From NCBI GenBank assembly GCA_031296345.1, contig JARLFW010000145.1, forward strand, positions 1 through 8,160: a stretch of DNA of 8,160 bases, read 5' to 3'. Every line of letters starts with the position of its first letter. Within the stretch, counting starts at the first letter, position 1. This stretch comes from Nitrosotalea sp. (GTDB lineage Archaea; Thermoproteota; Nitrososphaeria; Nitrososphaerales; Nitrosopumilaceae). This document shows, one piece after another, positions 5,967 to 8,160 of this stretch. The translations under genes were made by a program, and so were the position numbers. The notes below the pieces were generated by a model. The model was not told where the DNA came from, did no database searches, and saw only the letters and a list, made by a program, of their open reading frames with translations.

Positions 5967-6439
5967 GGAGTATTCATGAAAAAATATCCTAATACTGCGG
6001 CATATACAACATGTCCTGCAAGACTAGCTAAAGTGGGAAGATATCCTAGTGGATGTCCCCATGGTGAAAGACCTGTTATTGGTTTATGTATCGGAATCAG
6101 AGTTACAATCCAGAGAAAAAATCCATAAACTAGGGCAGAACCAAATATGTGAGAAACACCTCCTGGAAAAATCCAGAGCGCAATCAAAAACCCAATACCT
6201 CCCAGTCCGCCATTTAGAAAGTGTAATACAAAGATTCCAGTAAAATGAGTCTTATCTGGAGCCAATTTCAAAACTTTGGTTATGATGACCTGATTTTCAT
6301 GCCATTCAAAAACTCCGTGTAACCCCCATCTTTTCCAAGAAGGTAATTCAGTTAGAATCATAAGTAGAGTAGAAAATAATCCGGCAACAAAACCCAACAA
6401 AATCGAATACACATATGGGTGATTCAATATCCAATTCAC
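5960..6439 (-). CDS. Four-helix integral membrane protein of unknown function
   Basis: The 159-residue protein has hydrophobic segments at about 9-30, 67-91, 97-117 and 133-154. Between the first two helices is a hydrophilic loop (31-66) with W35, W38, HGVFEWHENQ (41-50) and several Lys. The second helix contains a Gly-rich stretch, NGGLGGIGF (76-84), after H73, which suggests tight helix packing, and His residues at 118, 129 and 143 lie near the later helices. No known transporter or enzyme signature was recognised. The start is GTG 6439: the overlapping ATG at 6441 is in another frame and meets TGA at once, and an in-frame TAG lies 6 codons upstream. TACAAAAGTA sits 26 bases upstream, so the mRNA is probably leaderless. 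Confidence 0.8.
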   Translation of the reverse strand: MNWILNHPYVYSILLGFVAGLFSTLLMILTELPSWKRWGLHGVFEWHENQVIITKVLKLAPDKTHFTGIFVLHFLNGGLGGIGFLIALWIFPGGVSHIFGSALVYGFFLWIVTLIPIHKPITGLSPWGHPLGYLPTLASLAGHVVYAAVLGYFFMNTPF

Positions 6440-6460
6440 ATAGGATGAACTATTCTATCT

Positions 6461-6470
6461 TACTTTTGTA
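6461..6470 (-). promoter_or_regulatory. TATA-like box of the membrane-protein gene
   Basis: On the minus strand TACAAAAGTA is centred 26 bases before GTG 6439. It resembles the TACAAATA box of the hydroxyacyl-CoA dehydrogenase gene at the same distance. A perfect palindrome begins 6 bases further upstream. Confidence 0.45.
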
Positions 6471-6475
6471 GAAGA

Positions 6476-6491
6476 TTTGTCATATGACAAA
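6476..6491. promoter_or_regulatory. Perfect 16-bp palindrome, candidate operator
   Basis: TTTGTCATATGACAAA is a perfect 8+8 palindrome centred 44 bases before GTG 6439, just upstream of the TATA-like box. That is where archaeal activators or TFB-contacting factors bind. It also lies past the 3' end of the candidate non-coding RNA on the same strand. Its core TCATATGA recurs near the RAM-domain gene. Confidence 0.45.
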
Positions 6492-6504
6492 CTACATTTT
6501 ATAC

Positions 6505-6790
6505 GAATCTCAGCCCCGGAGTGTAATGAAAAGTGTCATCCGTCCTTGAGTGGACCTTGGCAATTTCCTAGTAATAACATGCCAACGCATTCTACTACCT
6601 TTCCCTCTATTGACACCGTCGTTCATTTCTAAAGGCCCGTGTTTTCACAGGTTCTTCCCTAACCAGAAATGTTCGAACACCGCTTGGAAAGAAAACCAAG
6701 TCCTTACCTGAAGTTCTTTTCTGTCAAGCGCGTCTTCACATTTGTCGGTCGGATGACAGTATGATATACGGCATCGTGGAATAAAAAGGC
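6505..6790 (-). ncRNA. Candidate structured non-coding RNA, family not identified
   Basis: The 413 bases between the membrane-protein gene and the mini-gene at 6853 contain no convincing gene. A block of about 280 bases within it is about 45% G+C by hand count, against about 28% just beside it. Long-range pairing is present: 6534-6545 with 6747-6758 (9 perfect pairs, TGTCATCCG/CGGATGACA, then one mismatch and 2 pairs). Nested inside are 6610-6615 with 6722-6727 (TTGACA/TGTCAA) and hairpins 6557-6562/6580-6585, 6683-6687/6696-6700 and 6636-6641/6646-6651. The last is CCUGUG-AAAA-CACGGG on the minus strand, where one pair is U-G; on the plus strand it would be a C-A mismatch, so minus is favoured. 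Minus-strand unpaired parts are purine-rich, as in structured RNAs. TTTAAGAT (6818-6811) could be its TATA box, and a T4 run follows the closing helix. RNase P RNA was considered because the 3' part resembles its conserved end, but a partner strand for P4 was not found. Confidence 0.4.
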
Positions 6791-6840
6791 GATCTATATA
6801 GAGTCGGTATATCTTAAATGAATTATAAATTATTACAAAT

Positions 6841-6859
6841 CCAGTTATCGTGTCACTGG
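6841..6859. repeat. Short inverted repeat at the end of the 46-residue gene
   Basis: CCAGT (6841-6845) and ACTGG (6855-6859) flank 9 bases and include the TGA of the minus-strand mini-gene. On the minus strand it could help end that transcript before the non-coding RNA block. On the plus strand it is followed by a T6 run, but no plus-strand gene ends here. Confidence 0.35.
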
Positions 6860-6993
6860 ATCTTTTTTGCGTCAAGTGATTTTCTTCGCTCCTCAGTACA
6901 AAATTTCATTTGTTCTAGAGTGTGTTCTTTTACGGGCCTTGAACACATTGCACATGTGGGAGTAATTTCTATTGGTTTTCTTTCAAACTTCAT
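6853..6993 (-). CDS. 46-residue CxxC mini-protein, translationally coupled to the upstream gene
   Basis: ATG 6993 to TGA 6855-6853 encodes 46 residues. C14 and C17 (TCAMC), H24 and C32 form a C-x2-C-x6-H-x7-C pattern that could bind one zinc, and the C-terminus is basic (EERRKSLDAKK). Its ATG overlaps the end of the 131-residue gene: the shared 11 bases ATGAAGTTTGA hold the start of one and the TGA of the other. That is the usual arrangement of coupled genes in an operon and supports this frame over the plus-strand frame across the same bases. Function unknown; nucleic-acid or partner binding by the zinc knuckle is only a guess. Confidence 0.65.
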   Translation of the reverse strand: MKFERKPIEITPTCAMCSRPVKEHTLEQMKFCTEERRKSLDAKKIQ

Positions 6994-7378
6994 AATATTC
7001 CGGATCTTGATAGTCTGATTCTAACACCAATAAATTATTTTTGTTCGTTGACTGGTCTAGTTGTATGATAGACCTCAAGATTAGACCCGAAATACCTAGG
7101 TGTGATGTAAGAAATGCTGCTGCCTCTTCTATTGCATTAGCTCCCCTCCAACCTTCATCATATGTCATTTCTATAATCCCCTTGTCTGTCTCAACAAGTG
7201 CTGTAATTAGCGAATAAGGTCCAAGGGTATCATCCTTTTTTTGAATATACAGGTTCAGGGTTACACTTTTTACGACATGGCCTTGCTCCAAAAATTTTCC
7301 TCCAGACATTAATACAATTGTCTTGTCAGGCGCTCTGTCTATTCTCTCAGGGTTTGCAACTTCGATTACCTTTTGCAT
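6983..7378 (-). CDS. Hypothetical protein, alpha/beta, no recognised domain
   Basis: The 131-residue acidic cytosolic protein has a strand-rich first half (21-25 IVLMS, 35-48 HVVKSVTLNLYIQK, 56-64 YSLITALVE, 67-74 GIIEMTYD), then a helix with AIEEAAAFLTSHLG (82-95), a hydrophobic helix or strand (97-107 SGLILRSIIQL) and a charged tail ending DPEYYEV. The pattern suggests one compact sheet-plus-helix domain. No catalytic motif, Cys cluster or membrane segment is present, and I do not recognise a family. The ATG at 7378 is the first start in the frame. The minus-strand sequence GATTATCT lies about 26 bases upstream. It follows the RAM-domain gene by 67 bases and overlaps the CxxC mini-gene by 11 bases, so the two probably share an mRNA. 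Confidence 0.78.
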   Translation of the reverse strand: MQKVIEVANPERIDRAPDKTIVLMSGGKFLEQGHVVKSVTLNLYIQKKDDTLGPYSLITALVETDKGIIEMTYDEGWRGANAIEEAAAFLTSHLGISGLILRSIIQLDQSTNKNNLLVLESDYQDPEYYEV

Positions 7379-7445
7379 ATGATAATTACGTATCCAATCT
7401 AGATAATCTTTACAAATTCTTTGTTATTTTGAAACCTATCATATG

Positions 7446-7700
7446 CTACGTTTCATCGTCAATTGTTCCGCCTTGGTCATAAAGTACAGGTATCGATATA
7501 GTACTTGTGATATGTGGAACAGTTCTTACTTTGCTTATGGTAGAATCAACTTTTGTTACATCATCTGCTGCAATTTTAACAAAGATATCATATTTGCCCA
7601 TGATTCCGTTTACTTCAACAATATTTGGCAATTCTTTGATTTTTTGAATTACCTCTTTTTCATTTCCTGGAATACATGTTGCAAGAATGTATGTAATCAT
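7446..7700 (-). CDS. Stand-alone Lrp/AsnC effector-binding (RAM) domain protein
   Basis: The 84-residue protein matches only the C-terminal regulatory domain of Lrp/AsnC regulators (AsnC_trans_reg, the RAM fold). The strand ITYILATCIPGNE leads into helix EKEVIQKIKEL (14-24), then strand IVEVNGIMG, the conserved G35-K-Y37-D38 turn, strand DIFVKIAADD (38-47), helix VTKVDSTISKV (48-58) and a final strand ITSTISIPVL (64-73). There is no helix-turn-helix. Stand-alone RAM proteins form dimers and octamers, bind amino acids or other small ligands, and can join full-length Lrp proteins. The ATG at 7700 is supported by ATATTTAAC (7732-7724) about 28 bases upstream, so the mRNA is likely leaderless. 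The C-terminus DQGGTIDDET is an acidic tail. It is the first gene of the minus-strand run. Confidence 0.92.
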   Translation of the reverse strand: MITYILATCIPGNEKEVIQKIKELPNIVEVNGIMGKYDIFVKIAADDVTKVDSTISKVRTVPHITSTISIPVLYDQGGTIDDET

Positions 7701-7713
7701 ATGAGATCTTAGG

Positions 7714-7732
7714 CATCATATGATGTTAAATA
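7714..7732 (-). promoter_or_regulatory. Promoter with overlapping 12-bp palindrome before the RAM-domain gene
   Basis: CATCATATGATG (7714-7725) is a perfect palindrome that touches the TATA-like ATATTTAAC (7732-7724) and lies between it and the ATG at 7700. A protein bound there would block the polymerase, so it is a reasonable operator, for example for an Lrp-type factor. A second TCATATGA (7697-7704) covers the start codon. Confidence 0.45.
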
Positions 7733-7816
7733 TCTTCTGAAAAATATCATCTCTAAACCAATTTGTTAGATTGTTTCAACATAGCATAGTATCATCATAT
7801 AACCAGAACGTCAAAT

Positions 7817-8160
7817 GTGAAAATAAAGAGCAATTCTACAGATGAATTAATAAAAATGTCAGAGACAGTACGAGAAGAGATTACACATGATGTGATGGAA
7901 ACCTTTGGAATAGACTTGTCTCACCAAGAACTTGTTCATCATGATAAGACAAAACCAGTCTGGACCCAACAGATTCAAGATAACAAGTCTCTAAAAATTG
8001 AACTGGATTCATTTCTAAATCTTGTCAAAAATAACGTAGAACGGCTACCTGAAATGATACAATTTGAGAAAGAATACCACTCATCTGAGATATCACACCA
8101 TTCTCAAGATTCAATCTCATATGATCTAGAATTTTTGTGGATATCTGAATCTCATGTAAA
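7817..8160 (+). CDS. Unrecognised protein, N-terminal part (3' partial)
   Basis: The frame is open from GTG 7817 to the window end (114 residues and part of a codon). An in-frame TAG at 7787-7789 limits the start to GTG 7817 or ATG 7856 (residue 14); AAAATAAAG at about 7820-7828 would suit a leaderless ATG 7856. The visible part is hydrophilic and mostly helical, His- and Glu-rich (SHQELVHHDK, EYHSSEISHHSQD), with no signal peptide or membrane segment so far. LKIELDSFLNLVKNNVERLPEM may be an amphipathic helix. No domain is recognised; the informative part may lie beyond the edge. It diverges from the RAM-domain gene across 116 bases. Confidence 0.7.
   Translation, partial: MKIKSNSTDELIKMSETVREEITHDVMETFGIDLSHQELVHHDKTKPVWTQQIQDNKSLKIELDSFLNLVKNNVERLPEMIQFEKEYHSSEISHHSQDSISYDLEFLWISESHV

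Noticed and set aside
6511..6540. Box C/D guide RNA (GGATGA ... CTGA on the minus strand)
   Set aside because: The C box is imperfect, C' and D' boxes are missing and the flanks do not pair.
6665..6690. tRNA T-arm suggested by GTTCGAAC
   Set aside because: The flanking bases do not form a T-stem and no acceptor, D or anticodon arm fits around it.
6505..6790. Firm call of RNase P RNA for the non-coding block
   Set aside because: The 3' end resembles CR-IV/CR-V, but no complementary P4 5' strand or GGAAGUCC-like CR-I was found in the 5' part, and the closing helix would use bases that should stay in the core. Kept only as a possibility.
6645..6875. 76-codon minus-strand open frame with Cys and His residues
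   Set aside because: It starts at TTG inside the CxxC mini-gene, runs through the probable promoter and the structured RNA block, and has no coherent motif.
6818..7018. 66-codon plus-strand open frame
   Set aside because: It is the complement of the coupled minus-strand mini-gene; hydrophobic content comes from antisense reading.

Overview
The window looks like AT-rich DNA from an ammonia-oxidising archaeon of the Thaumarchaeota/Nitrososphaerota (Nitrosopumilus-like). The evidence is indirect but consistent. Several genes have a TATA-like box about 26 bases before a start codon and no Shine-Dalgarno sequence, which is the leaderless archaeal pattern. There is a secreted type-1 copper protein that ends in a PEF-type sorting tail, a stand-alone 3-hydroxyacyl-CoA dehydrogenase of the kind used in the 3-hydroxypropionate/4-hydroxybutyrate CO2-fixation cycle, a stand-alone Lrp/AsnC effector domain, and several short proteins I recognise only as lineage-type hypotheticals. 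No mobile element, CRISPR array, tRNA or rRNA was seen.

Layout, left to right. Bases 1-270 are the low-complexity Pro/Gln/Gly and Lys-rich tail of a plus-strand protein whose start lies outside the window. A hairpin and T-tract follow. A TTG-started SLOG/LOG-like nucleotide-binding protein (332-847, +) comes next and overlaps by 8 bases, tail to tail, with the 3-hydroxyacyl-CoA dehydrogenase (840-1973, -). Upstream of that on the same strand is the membrane-anchored cupredoxin (2026-2892, -). After a 233-base gap come a small cytosolic protein (3126-3497, +), a convergent small protein (3569-3823, -), and then, divergently, a zinc alcohol dehydrogenase (3959-5005, +). A possible PD-(D/E)XK-fold protein (5065-5724, +) and a 50-residue CPxC mini-protein (5757-5909, +) follow.

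From about 5960 to 7700 everything reads on the minus strand. In transcription order this is the stand-alone RAM/AsnC domain (7446-7700), a 131-residue unknown (6983-7378) that overlaps a 46-residue CxxC mini-protein (6853-6993), a roughly 280-base non-coding block that looks like a structured RNA (about 6505-6790), and a four-helix membrane protein (5960-6439). The window ends inside an unrecognised plus-strand gene that starts near 7817.

Functionally, the hydroxyacyl-CoA dehydrogenase and possibly the alcohol dehydrogenase could both serve the carbon-fixation cycle, and the cupredoxin fits the copper-based electron transport of these organisms. The most interesting unexplained parts are the structured non-coding block with the perfect 16-base palindrome beside it, the two very short Cys-motif genes, and the TCATATGA-type palindromes around the RAM-domain gene. 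Searches and expression data are needed to decide these points and could not be run here.
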